Source: Bacillota bacterium (lineage in GTDB: Bacteria > Bacillota > Clostridia > Acetivibrionales > JAKOSZ01). Taken from it: 11,760 bases of DNA. Within the stretch, counting starts at the first letter, position 1. Every line of letters starts with the position of its first letter. The stretch lies in NCBI GenBank assembly GCA_029776555.1, contig JAKOSZ010000294.1:1-11760 (forward strand), read 5' to 3'. The notes beneath the pieces are model-generated. The model searched no databases. It was not told the origin of the DNA and worked only from the letters and a program-made list of their open reading frames with translations. The translations under genes and the position numbers were made by a program. This document shows positions 1 through 6,853 of this stretch, piece by piece.

Positions 1-155
1 CAGAAGTAGTAGTTGAAAAGCAAGCACTGCATGGGAAGGAAGACCTTGAGGCTTGGCTTAAAGTCTCAATGCCGGCATTGAAAGGACCTTTTGCCTGGAA
101 GCCTTGGATTAAGCATGTATTGAAAGAAATTGGAACTATTCAGTGGACAGCTTAA
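1..155 (+). CDS. C-terminal end of an unrecognised protein (partial)
   Basis: An open frame enters from the left edge (first full codon at 3) and stops with TAA at 153-155, giving the last 50 residues of a protein that ends GTIQWTA. The visible tail mixes charged residues with Trp and Lys (an AWKPWIKHVLKEIG stretch), has no membrane segment, and shows no motif I can assign to a family. It could be the end of a soluble enzyme, but that is not provable from this fragment. No T-tailed hairpin follows the stop before the tRNA promoter at 215. That the frame is coding is inferred only from its being open, its amino-acid mix and its position upstream of a tRNA transcription unit. Confidence 0.5.
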   Translation, partial: EVVVEKQALHGKEDLEAWLKVSMPALKGPFAWKPWIKHVLKEIGTIQWTA

Positions 156-214
156 AAAACATGCAGGGAGTTTCACCTACTAACTCTTGACACAGACGTT
201 CCCTGATTTCTCCC

Positions 215-243
215 TTGAAGGGAGCCCTTGAAAATGCTATAAT
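215..243 (+). promoter_or_regulatory. sigma-A promoter of tRNA-Ser(CGA), extended -10
   Basis: The -35 TTGAAG (215-220) and perfect -10 TATAAT (238-243) are separated by 17 bp, and TG at 235-236 makes an extended -10. The start would fall near 250, about 12 bases before the mature tRNA. A small dyad, CTCCC/GGGAG (210-214 and 220-224), brackets the -35. Confidence 0.8.
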
Positions 244-261
244 ACAATTTGAATTCAGCGG

Positions 262-350
262 GGAAGAGTATCGAAGTGGTCATAACGAGCCTGACTCGAA
301 ATCAGGTGACGGGAAACCGTCCGTGGGTTCGAATCCCACCTCTTCCGCCA
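262..350 (+). tRNA. tRNA-Ser, anticodon CGA
   Basis: An 89-nt class II tRNA. The acceptor arms are GGAAGAG (262-268) and CTCTTCC, followed by discriminator G and an encoded CCA (348-350). The anticodon stem CCTGA/TCAGG encloses loop CTCGAAA, so the anticodon is CGA (297-299), reading serine codon UCG. A long variable arm and the T-loop GTTCGAATC are present, as expected for serine tRNAs. It has its own promoter upstream and a terminator directly downstream, so it is a single-gene transcription unit. Confidence 0.96.
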
Positions 351-353
351 GAT

Positions 354-386
354 AAAAGCGCCCGGCGCACAAAGCCGGGCGCTTTT
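354..386. terminator. Bidirectional rho-independent terminator
   Basis: A perfect 13-bp stem, AAAAGCGCCCGGC (354-366) and GCCGGGCGCTTTT (374-386), with a 7-nt loop. The A-run on one arm and T-run on the other give a U-tract on either strand. It starts 4 bp after the tRNA-Ser CCA and lies 86 bp beyond the stop of the oppositely oriented cupin gene, so it can end both transcripts. Confidence 0.88.
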
Positions 387-407
387 AAGTAATAAAGGAT
401 GGTTGTT

Positions 408-447
408 GTCACCCTCTGTTTAAATTAACAGCGGGGAGAGGAGTGAC
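408..447. other. Imperfect stem-loop in the cupin 3' flank
   Basis: GTCAC-CCTC-TGTT (408-420) pairs with AACA (427-430), GAGG (438-441) and GTGAC (443-447) around loop TAAATT, with a 7-nt bulge and one extra A. It lies just past the cupin stop codon. There is no U-run beside it, so it may be a 3'-end stabiliser or a repeat remnant rather than a terminator. Confidence 0.35.
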
Positions 448-472
448 AGTAAATCTTACTTTTTCACGGGCA

Positions 473-1102
473 TCAGCGCAGGCGTTTTCTTTCGGCGGCC
501 TGAGCTTCTTCTTTTGTAACATGGACGGTGCCTTTGGGATGCTCCGGCGGCGCGTAGATGGTGTACAGTTTAAGAGGCCTGTGGCCCGTGTTGATCAGGT
601 TATGCCATTTCCCGGCCGGTATGAAGATGACATAGCCGTCAAAAACCCTTCTCTCAAAGTCCAGGTTGTCTCTGCTGTTTCCCATTTTCACGATGCCCCG
701 GCCTTCTTCGATGCGTATGAACTGGTCCACAGCCGGGTGCATTTCCAGGCCGATGTCCTCCCCGACATTGAGGCTCATCAGGGCAAGCTGCAGGTGCTTC
801 CCCGTCCACAGGACAGTGCGGAAATTGCTGTTTTGCCTGGCAGCCTCCTCAATATTTATCACGAAGGGTTCCGGCCCGTAATCTTTTAATTCCATCGGGG
901 CGCAGTAACCGGCCCCGGTGGGAAGAGGAACATGCTCACCGGGAAGCTGTTTAAATAAATCCGGGCCGTACACCGGTGCAGTTATGCAGTGGGGGTATGG
1001 ACAGGTTTTAAATGGACCGTACATGGCGGCCGGGTTATACATGGGCGTGTTATAACAATAAGGGTAAGAATAGGGTCTGTACGCGTTATACACTTCACTC
1101 AT
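473..1102 (-). CDS. Cupin-domain protein with Tyr/Pro/Cys-rich N-terminus
   Basis: A 209-residue protein with a single cupin beta-barrel in its C-terminal half. Cupin motif 2 is complete (GYVIFIPAGKWHNLIN, about residues 156-171, His167). Motif 1 is a variant: IGLEMHPAVDQF keeps Glu120 and His122 but has Ala in place of the second His, with Asp126-Gln127 nearby, so metal ligation may be non-canonical. Residues about 5-45 are rich in Tyr, Pro and Cys (for example YRPYSYPYCYNTP), a composition common in spore-coat proteins; a coat role is inference only. The reaction is unknown, since cupins include isomerases, dioxygenases and binding proteins. The start is uncertain: ATG at 1102 has GGAAGG only 1 nt upstream, while an in-frame TTG at 1111 and GTG at 1093 are alternatives. 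The gene faces tRNA-Ser(CGA). Confidence 0.85.
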   Translation of the reverse strand: MSEVYNAYRPYSYPYCYNTPMYNPAAMYGPFKTCPYPHCITAPVYGPDLFKQLPGEHVPLPTGAGYCAPMELKDYGPEPFVINIEEAARQNSNFRTVLWTGKHLQLALMSLNVGEDIGLEMHPAVDQFIRIEEGRGIVKMGNSRDNLDFERRVFDGYVIFIPAGKWHNLINTGHRPLKLYTIYAPPEHPKGTVHVTKEEAQAAERKRLR

Positions 1103-1163
1103 CCCTTCCAAACAAAGCTTATGTTATTAACGTATGTTTTGTTTTAGGAGGGTGTGAACGGGA

Positions 1164-1195
1164 TGAGTCACCAAGGACGGTTCTTAATTGACTCA
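1164..1195. repeat. REP-like hairpin repeat in divergent spacer
   Basis: Perfect 7-bp arms TGAGTCA (1164-1170) and TGACTCA (1189-1195) enclose CCAAGGACGGTTCTTAAT, whose core AAGGAC/GTTCTT is itself nearly palindromic (one G-T pair). It sits between the divergent cupin and MoxR genes. From memory of clostridial intergenic repeats, AAGGACGGTTCTT-type cores recur in many copies per genome; only this copy is visible here. Confidence 0.5.
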
Positions 1196-1271
1196 CGGAA
1201 GTTAATTTTAAGCAGACACGCTCTCCTGTGATTTTTTAACAGCTGCCCCGGCAAAAGTTATATCACCCGTA

Positions 1272-1300
1272 TTTCAATTATTTACAGTAATTGATATAAT
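1272..1300 (+). promoter_or_regulatory. Promoter of MoxR-DUF58 operon, extended -10
   Basis: A perfect -10 TATAAT (1295-1300) is preceded by TGA (1292-1294), an extended -10. A weak -35, TTTCAA (1272-1277), lies 17 bp upstream. Transcription would begin near 1307, leaving a leader of about 100 nt before the ATG at 1410. This supports rejecting the further-upstream TTG at 1305 as the start. Confidence 0.7.
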
Positions 1301-1409
1301 AGACTTGATACTAAAAGACAGCTCTTTGTTTCATCCTTCTCTTAACCAGTTTCCTTCGGGGGGCTTTCCAGGACTTGCCCCACAGATTCCAACCAAAGGT
1401 GGTGTACTT

Positions 1410-2366
1410 ATGGAATTTAACCGGATTAAAGAAATAGGCGAAAAAATAAGGGATAACATCTCAAGGGTGATTGTGGGCAAGGGTGAGGTGATAGACTTAG
1501 TCCTTGTCTCACTTTTCTGTTCGAGCCATGTGCTTCTGGAGGACGTCCCGGGGGTGGGAAAAACCCTTCTGGCTAAGTGCCTGGCCAAATCCATCGGCTG
1601 CGATTTCAAAAGGGTGCAGTTCACACCGGACCTCCTTCCCTCCGACGTTACGGGCATAAACTACTACAACCAGAAGCTGGGGGAATTTGTTTTCAGGCCG
1701 GGCCCGGTATTTACCAACATTTTGCTGGCGGACGAGATCAACAGGGCTACCCCCAGGACACAGGCAAGCCTTTTGGAGTGCATGGAAGAAAAGCAGGTGA
1801 CCATTGACGGAGAAACCAAGAAATTAAGCGAGCCGTTTTTCGTGATAGCGACCCAGAACCCGGTGGAGATACAGGGTACCTTCCCCCTCCCGGAAGCCCA
1901 GCTGGACAGGTTCTTCATGAGGCTAAAGATCGGTTATCCTTCCACCGCCGAAGGCCGGAGGATACTGGAGAGGTTCCAGAAGGACAATCCTTTCCTTGAC
2001 ATAGGCACGGCGGCGTCCCGGGAGGAGGTGCTGGAGGCCCAGAAGTCCATTGGAGAGGTTAGGGTAAACGGTGCCGTGAAGGATTACATTGTGGCTGTGG
2101 TGGAAGCCACCAGGAGCCACCCCAAAATATCCCTGGGAGTAAGCCCAAGGGGCGCCCTGTCACTGATGAAGGCTGCCCAGGCCTATGCGATTTTCAGGGG
2201 CAGGGATTTTGTGACCCCTGATGACGTTAAGTACACCGCTGTCCCGGTCCTTTCCCACAGGATTATCCTTAAAGGCCATGCCATCGCCACCATGGGGGCT
2301 TCCAGTGCCGAGGCGGCTATTGCCGAGGTTTTGAACACGGTGCCGGTCCCGGTAGAGGAGATATAG
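1410..2366 (+). CDS. MoxR-family AAA+ ATPase
   Basis: A 318-residue cytoplasmic ATPase of the MoxR branch of AAA+ proteins, which act as chaperones that mature or activate partner proteins, often those with von Willebrand A domains. Visible motifs: Walker A PGVGKT (47-52), Walker B LLADE (105-109) followed by INRATPRTQ, sensor-1 ATQN (147-150), the family signature GTFPLPEAQLDRF (156-168) and sensor-2 SPRG (245-248). The length is typical. ATG at 1410 is chosen because GGTGG lies at the right distance and the domain begins soon after; an in-frame TTG at 1305 lies almost at the transcription start. It is the first gene of a three-gene operon, with 10 bp before the DUF58 gene, its usual partner. 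The protein it remodels is not known. Confidence 0.95.
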   Translation: MEFNRIKEIGEKIRDNISRVIVGKGEVIDLVLVSLFCSSHVLLEDVPGVGKTLLAKCLAKSIGCDFKRVQFTPDLLPSDVTGINYYNQKLGEFVFRPGPVFTNILLADEINRATPRTQASLLECMEEKQVTIDGETKKLSEPFFVIATQNPVEIQGTFPLPEAQLDRFFMRLKIGYPSTAEGRRILERFQKDNPFLDIGTAASREEVLEAQKSIGEVRVNGAVKDYIVAVVEATRSHPKISLGVSPRGALSLMKAAQAYAIFRGRDFVTPDDVKYTAVPVLSHRIILKGHAIATMGASSAEAAIAEVLNTVPVPVEEI

Positions 2367-2376
2367 GGGGATTTTT

Positions 2377-3513
2377 ATGCAGATTTGGCTGCTGATTCTT
2401 GTGCTTTTTGCCACGGTGGCCGTTCAGGCTTTCGTATATAAGAAGGGGCTTTTCAAAAAACTGGATTACCAGTGCGGCTTCAGCACGGCCGAGGCAAGCG
2501 AGGGGGAGAACATTTACCTTGTTGAAACCATTTACAACAAGAAACTGCTCCCCCTACCATGGATCAAGGTAAATATGACCGCTTCCAGGTGGCTGGAGTT
2601 TGCCGGGGCCCTGTCCACCATTGCCCAGGACACAAGGTATGTGACCAGCGCATTTTTCTTAAGGAGCTATCAGAGGACCATACGGCGCTGGAACCTTAAA
2701 TGCCTCAAAAGGGGAGTTTACCGGATAAACAACGTGACCCTGGTGTCCGGTGATTTGTTCGGGCTGTACGTGAATTCCCAGCCTTTTCACGTAGGGGCGG
2801 AACTCATGGTTTTTCCGGCCACGGTCCAGCTTGAGGAAATGCTGGCCTCTGCCAGGCAGCTCCAGGGGGACACGGTGGTAAAGCGCTGGATAGTGGACGA
2901 CCCTTTTTATGTCCAGGGGGCAAGGGAGTATATACCCGGCGACCCGCTGAACAGGATACACTGGCAGGCCACGGCAAAGACCGGCCTTCTCATGACCAAG
3001 AAAAACGAGTTTACCTCCCAGTACAGCGTAACCGTCATATTGAACATCCAGTCCATTGAACATGAGTATAACGATGTGGTTAAAAAAGATTTGATAGAGT
3101 TCGGGATAAAGGTGGTTTCAACTGTCCTGGACAGGGCTTTCAGGATGGGCATGCCGGTGAGGTTTGCCACAAACGGCTATTCTCCCGAAGAAGAAAAGGG
3201 CACGGTCTTTACGGTGGAAGCCGCCGGGAGGGACCATTTGAGAGCCCTCCTCAAGATTCTTGCAACCCTCCAGATTAAGATAGCCAGATACTTTGAACCT
3301 TTCCTGGAAGAGCTGATACCACAGATAAACAACAGCCAGGTTATCCTGGTAACGGCATACCTAAGCGCTTCCATGTGTGAAAAAGCCAGAAAACTGAAAG
3401 CAAACGGAAACGAGGTAAAAATCATTGTGACAGAATACGTAGAAAAGGCTTCGATACCGGAAGACCTGGACATTTATTTTGTTATAAGGGATGGCCTTAA
3501 GAATGTGGGATAG
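2377..3513 (+). CDS. DUF58 domain-containing protein
   Basis: A 378-residue protein. A hydrophobic segment at residues 2-20 (IWLLILVLFATVAVQAF) probably anchors it in the membrane. The DUF58 signature YIPGDPLNRIHWQATAKTG lies at 185-203, with the region before it (about 30-150) predicted as beta-rich. DUF58 proteins are related to von Willebrand A domains and are encoded next to MoxR ATPases; their biochemical role is unsettled. The start ATG has GGGGGA 5 nt upstream. The last 23 bases overlap the next gene, which suggests translational coupling. Family assignment is secure from the signature and the neighbour; function is not. Confidence 0.93.
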   Translation: MQIWLLILVLFATVAVQAFVYKKGLFKKLDYQCGFSTAEASEGENIYLVETIYNKKLLPLPWIKVNMTASRWLEFAGALSTIAQDTRYVTSAFFLRSYQRTIRRWNLKCLKRGVYRINNVTLVSGDLFGLYVNSQPFHVGAELMVFPATVQLEEMLASARQLQGDTVVKRWIVDDPFYVQGAREYIPGDPLNRIHWQATAKTGLLMTKKNEFTSQYSVTVILNIQSIEHEYNDVVKKDLIEFGIKVVSTVLDRAFRMGMPVRFATNGYSPEEEKGTVFTVEAAGRDHLRALLKILATLQIKIARYFEPFLEELIPQINNSQVILVTAYLSASMCEKARKLKANGNEVKIIVTEYVEKASIPEDLDIYFVIRDGLKNVG

Positions 3514-4969
3514 ATTTAAAAACCTTTTCTTAAAAGCCATAGCCATAACTTCGGTTTATGCCCTGTTCTTCGCCCCTGCGGCGGCCGGAAGGGCTGTTTT
3601 CTTTCAAGTCACCGAATATGCCATGTATGTGCCGGCAGGGATAACAACTGCCTTTACAGGTTTTGGCGTGTCTCTCCTGATAACGAGGAAAAGGAAAACC
3701 TGGCTTGAGATGGCCATTGCCCACGCCACCGTTTTATTACCCCTTGCCTTGATAGTGCTGACCTTTTCAGCGGATTCAACATCCAGGGCCCTGTATGAAG
3801 GCGCATGCACGGCCCTGTTCTGGTTAATAGGGGTGAGGAGCTGCTTTCAGGATTACAGCTCCATAATAAGCTTCGGTAAAGTCTTTCCGGGGATGCTCTT
3901 AAACGGCTTAACCCTTATTGTGGCCTCATATTTTAGCCGGTATGCCTACCTCAGAATTACGGTGCTGTTCTCCCTTTACATTTTCATAGGCCTGTTTGTG
4001 GTGCTCTTAAACCAGTACGTGGTTGAAATCGCCATAGGGAAGAAGAACACCAACGTACAGGTCAGCCAGAGGAAGATGAGGCTATATAACATAACGGTGG
4101 TGGCAGGCCTGCTGCTGCTTTTGCCCATCCTTCTAAACATCAGGAACATACTCGGTTTCATTGCGTCTATGGTTTCAGCGGTTCCCCAGGGCCTGGCGCG
4201 GCTTGCGGGAAAACTTGCCGCAGTGCCGCTGTTTAGCCGTAAAGGGCGGGTAACCCCCGGGGGGGAGGTTGGAAGGCCTGATGGCAGCTACCCGGGCGAA
4301 ACCGGGACCCTTGAGCCCCAAATACCCGAAGCTCCGGAAGAGCAGGAACAGCTGGATTTATCAGAATTGATTGACGGGTTCAGGAAAGATTATGACGAAG
4401 ACGTTTTAGAGAAAATTTATCTGGCCTTTTGGATAATTTCTGCAATCCTGGCTTACGCCTTTGTACTCTGGCTTGTTAAGAGCGGCCGCCTTAAGAGATT
4501 CGTAACTTCCGTAAAAAGGGCGGTTGCCAGGGGCATAGCGATAATAAAATACTTTTTTAAGCACTACTTCTTAAGGTTTGGCTTCAGGGAGGAGACCGAG
4601 GACTACGTGGATGAAATTGAATTCATAATTCCCGGGAAGGATACGGGAAAAGACGACGCCCACGGCCGGTTTAAGAAAAAACTCCGCGGCCTGGAAGGGC
4701 TGCCCTACGGGGTAATGGCCATAAGGCGCCTTTACGGCAATATACTTAAAATGCTGATCTCAAGGAATATAAAAATCGTAAGGTCGGATACCACCGGTGA
4801 GATATTTAACAAGTCCAGGGCAGTAGATGGGATAAGCCCGAACTTTGACTATATCACCAGGGTATACGAGAGAGTGAGGTACGCAGACCTGGACCCGGGG
4901 ACGGACGAGGTGGAGAAGGCCGAGGGAAGCTTTAAAGAGATGACCCGGCTGTTAAAAAAGAAAAAGTGA
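3491..4969 (+). CDS. Polytopic membrane protein with DUF4129-like C-terminus
   Basis: A 492-residue protein. About seven hydrophobic segments occupy residues 12-230 (for example 72-93, 150-175, 200-222). A Pro/Gly/Glu-rich linker (about 250-300) leads to another membrane helix (308-330, IYLAFWIISAILAYAFVLWL) and a basic cytoplasmic tail. Residues about 405-465 (RLYGNILKMLISRN, then YITRVYERVRYADLD) resemble the DUF4129 tail of TgpA-type transglutaminase-like proteins that follow MoxR and DUF58 genes. The linker, where a transglutaminase core would be expected, is only about 75 residues and shows no Cys-His-Asp triad, so this looks like a catalytic-domain-free version. It overlaps the DUF58 gene; ATG at 3503 is an alternative start. 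It ends 24 bp before the convergent epimerase gene, with no clear terminator between. Confidence 0.85.
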   Translation: MALRMWDRFKNLFLKAIAITSVYALFFAPAAAGRAVFFQVTEYAMYVPAGITTAFTGFGVSLLITRKRKTWLEMAIAHATVLLPLALIVLTFSADSTSRALYEGACTALFWLIGVRSCFQDYSSIISFGKVFPGMLLNGLTLIVASYFSRYAYLRITVLFSLYIFIGLFVVLLNQYVVEIAIGKKNTNVQVSQRKMRLYNITVVAGLLLLLPILLNIRNILGFIASMVSAVPQGLARLAGKLAAVPLFSRKGRVTPGGEVGRPDGSYPGETGTLEPQIPEAPEEQEQLDLSELIDGFRKDYDEDVLEKIYLAFWIISAILAYAFVLWLVKSGRLKRFVTSVKRAVARGIAIIKYFFKHYFLRFGFREETEDYVDEIEFIIPGKDTGKDDAHGRFKKKLRGLEGLPYGVMAIRRLYGNILKMLISRNIKIVRSDTTGEIFNKSRAVDGISPNFDYITRVYERVRYADLDPGTDEVEKAEGSFKEMTRLLKKKK

Positions 4970-4993
4970 AGGCTGTAAGAATCCCCAATTCCT

Positions 4994-5677
4994 CTAACAA
5001 TGGATTTCCTTGGGAACCGATATGGCCTTTCTCAGCCTGGCCGCCGCCTCCCCTATACCTAATTCTCTGTGGTACAGGCTGGACGTGCCGGCGACGAATA
5101 TGTCAGCCCCGGCCCGCCGCATCTTTTCAGCGTTTTCAAAGGAGACGTTGCCGTCAACCTCTATTTCCGCGTTACGGCCGCTATTCCGGGCAAGGACACA
5201 GGTTTCCGTTATCTTTTTTAAGGTGGCTGGAACAAGTTTTTGCCCCGCGTACCCTGGGTTCACCGTCATTATCAATACCAGGTCCACATCGTCCAGGACG
5301 TGTTCTATGGTGCAAAGGGGCGTCGCCGGGTTTAGGGCGACCCCTGCCCGGGCACCCGTGTCTCTTATCATGGAAAGGGCCCTTTGCAGGTGGACCGTGG
5401 CCTCCTGATGGATTGTCACAATGTCCCCCTCCCGGGGCTTGAAGGGGCCGATCCAGCTTTCGGGGTTTTCCACCATAAGGTGGATGTCCATGGGTAAGGA
5501 GGTCATGCTCCTTACGGCCCTGACGAAGTCGGGGCCCAGGGTGAAATTGGGCACGAAGTGGCCGTCCATGATGTCCACGTGGATATATTCAATTCGGAGC
5601 TCTTCCAAAAGCCTTAGCTCTTCCTCAAGCTTTCTGAAACTGGAACACATGATGGAAGAGGATATCTTTCCGTCCAT
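4994..5677 (-). CDS. Ribulose-phosphate 3-epimerase family enzyme
   Basis: A 227-residue cytosolic (beta/alpha)8 barrel of the RPE family, which epimerises C3 of phosphorylated ketoses such as ribulose/xylulose 5-phosphate. All landmark positions are visible: Ser8, HVDIMDGHFVPN (33-44, metal His33 and catalytic Asp35), HLMV with His66, LNPATP (115-120), MTVNPGYAGQ (137-146) and EVDGN with Asp175. Two deviations from typical RPE are VDGN where VDGG is usual and HQEA where H-x-EA-stretches differ, and the neighbours are sugar dehydrogenases. It may therefore be a pathway-specific epimerase (for example an allulose- or tetrulose-phosphate type) rather than the housekeeping rpe; this is inference. 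The start has GGAGG 6 nt upstream. It is the last gene of the leftward operon. Confidence 0.92.
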   Translation of the reverse strand: MDGKISSSIMCSSFRKLEEELRLLEELRIEYIHVDIMDGHFVPNFTLGPDFVRAVRSMTSLPMDIHLMVENPESWIGPFKPREGDIVTIHQEATVHLQRALSMIRDTGARAGVALNPATPLCTIEHVLDDVDLVLIMTVNPGYAGQKLVPATLKKITETCVLARNSGRNAEIEVDGNVSFENAEKMRRAGADIFVAGTSSLYHRELGIGEAAARLRKAISVPKEIHC

Positions 5678-5699
5678 TGCCGTCCTCCGGTAAATTCGG

Positions 5700-5744
5700 C
5701 TGCTTTGCCGGGCTGCCCGTTTTCGCCGGGCAGTCCGGCAGCAG
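5700..5744. other. Strong intergenic stem-loop between RPE-like and dehydrogenase genes
   Basis: Nested arms: CTGC (5700-5703) with GCAG (5741-5744), GCCGG (5707-5711) with CCGGC (5735-5739), and CTGCCCG (5713-5719) with CGGGCAG (5727-5733), around a 7-nt loop. Neither strand has a U-run, so it is not a standard terminator. Within the polycistronic mRNA it could act as a processing, stability or attenuation element, or be a repeat copy. Confidence 0.6.
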
Positions 5745-5792
5745 AAATAAAAATTTTCTTAACGCTTCTTAATCCGTTGCCAAAACACGGAC

Positions 5793-6830
5793 TTAAGGGT
5801 TGACCATTACCCTCATGCCGGCGTGGCTTTCAGCGACTTTAAAGGCCTCGTGTATGTCATCTAAGCTGAAGCGGTGGGAGATGTATTTGTTCATGTCAAT
5901 GGCACCGGACGATATGAGGTCCACGGCCTTCTGGTGGTGGCGGGGAACCTGCCCGTGGGCGCCATGCACAAAAAGCTCCTTGTAGTGGATGATGTTGGTG
6001 TCAAGGGTTACCAGGGATTTGTCCTTGGGAAGGCCGCCGAAAAAGTTGACCCTGGCCCTGTTCCTGGCCATCTTCAGGGCGTCCACCTGGGCTTCGGGGG
6101 AGGGGTTGGCCGTGATTACCACGCCGGCGCCCAGGTTCCCGGTTTCCTCAAGAACCCTGGCCACCGCGTCCTCCTCGGAAGAGCAGATGTAGACGTCGGC
6201 TCCGAACTTTCTGGCCATTTCCAGGCGGGGTCTTGAGCGCTGCACCACTATTATTTTGGAAGCCCCCATTTTCCTGGCGACCTCGATAATCATGCAGCCG
6301 ATGGGCCCGGCTCCTATGACCACTACCGTATCTCCCAGCCTGACATCGGAAAGCTCAAGGGCGTTGATGACGCAGCCCAATGGTTCGGCCAGCGCGGCCT
6401 CGTCATAGCTGACGTGGTCCGGGATCTTGTGGACGGGACCGTAATTTACCACAATCCTGTTGAGGAGGACGTACTCGGCAAAGCCTCCTGCAAACTGGTA
6501 GCCCATGGCGTAGTTTATCTGGCAGTTGTTGCCCATGCCGGCTTCGCAAAAGGCGCATTCGCCGCAGGGGACGTCAGCCCCGATGGCGACCCTGTCGCCG
6601 GGTTTAAACTTTGTGACATTCCGCCCCACCTCCACGACCCTGCCCGAGATCTCATGGCCGATTATCTGGGGAGGCTTGACCCTGGGGTTCCCGTAATGGA
6701 ATATCCTTATATCCGAACCGCAGACGGCACACGCCTCTACCTTTACCAGGACGCTGTCGTCGTCCGCTTTCGGGGTGGGTACTTCTTTGACCACAAGCCT
6801 GTCCAGGCCTTCAAGCACTGCTGCCTTCAT
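5793..6830 (-). CDS. Zinc-dependent medium-chain dehydrogenase (sorbitol/threonine DH-like)
   Basis: A 345-residue cytosolic oxidoreductase of the medium-chain zinc alcohol/polyol dehydrogenase family. Catalytic zinc residues are Cys37 (VCGSD), His59-Glu60 (GHE) and Glu149 (LAEP). The structural zinc loop has Cys89, Cys92, Cys95 and Cys103. The Rossmann motif GAGPIG spans 173-178. The residue ending the second Rossmann strand, usually Asp in NAD enzymes, is Gln197, followed by Arg-Ser-Arg, which hints at NADP use (inference). The substrate is probably a polyol or secondary alcohol; sorbitol, iditol and threonine dehydrogenases share this architecture. The start ATG has GGAGG 8 nt upstream. 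It lies 23 bp after the other dehydrogenase and in the same orientation, so the two are very likely co-transcribed. Confidence 0.94.
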   Translation of the reverse strand: MKAAVLEGLDRLVVKEVPTPKADDDSVLVKVEACAVCGSDIRIFHYGNPRVKPPQIIGHEISGRVVEVGRNVTKFKPGDRVAIGADVPCGECAFCEAGMGNNCQINYAMGYQFAGGFAEYVLLNRIVVNYGPVHKIPDHVSYDEAALAEPLGCVINALELSDVRLGDTVVVIGAGPIGCMIIEVARKMGASKIIVVQRSRPRLEMARKFGADVYICSSEEDAVARVLEETGNLGAGVVITANPSPEAQVDALKMARNRARVNFFGGLPKDKSLVTLDTNIIHYKELFVHGAHGQVPRHHQKAVDLISSGAIDMNKYISHRFSLDDIHEAFKVAESHAGMRVMVNP

Positions 6831-6853
6831 TTTACATATCCTCCTTTGCCGTG

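Noticed and set aside
443..889. 148-codon plus-strand frame opposite the cupin gene
   Set aside because: The minus strand encodes an intact cupin motif over the same bases; the plus frame has no domain and is a shadow.
1163..1231. 22-codon frame with AGGAGG about 11 nt upstream
   Set aside because: It lies mostly inside the hairpin repeat, has no family match, and its spacing is long; it is better explained as repeat sequence.
1305..1409. N-terminal extension of the MoxR gene from TTG 1305
   Set aside because: The predicted transcription start is at about 1307, the extension has no ribosome site, and the domain starts right after ATG 1410, which has a good GGTGG site.
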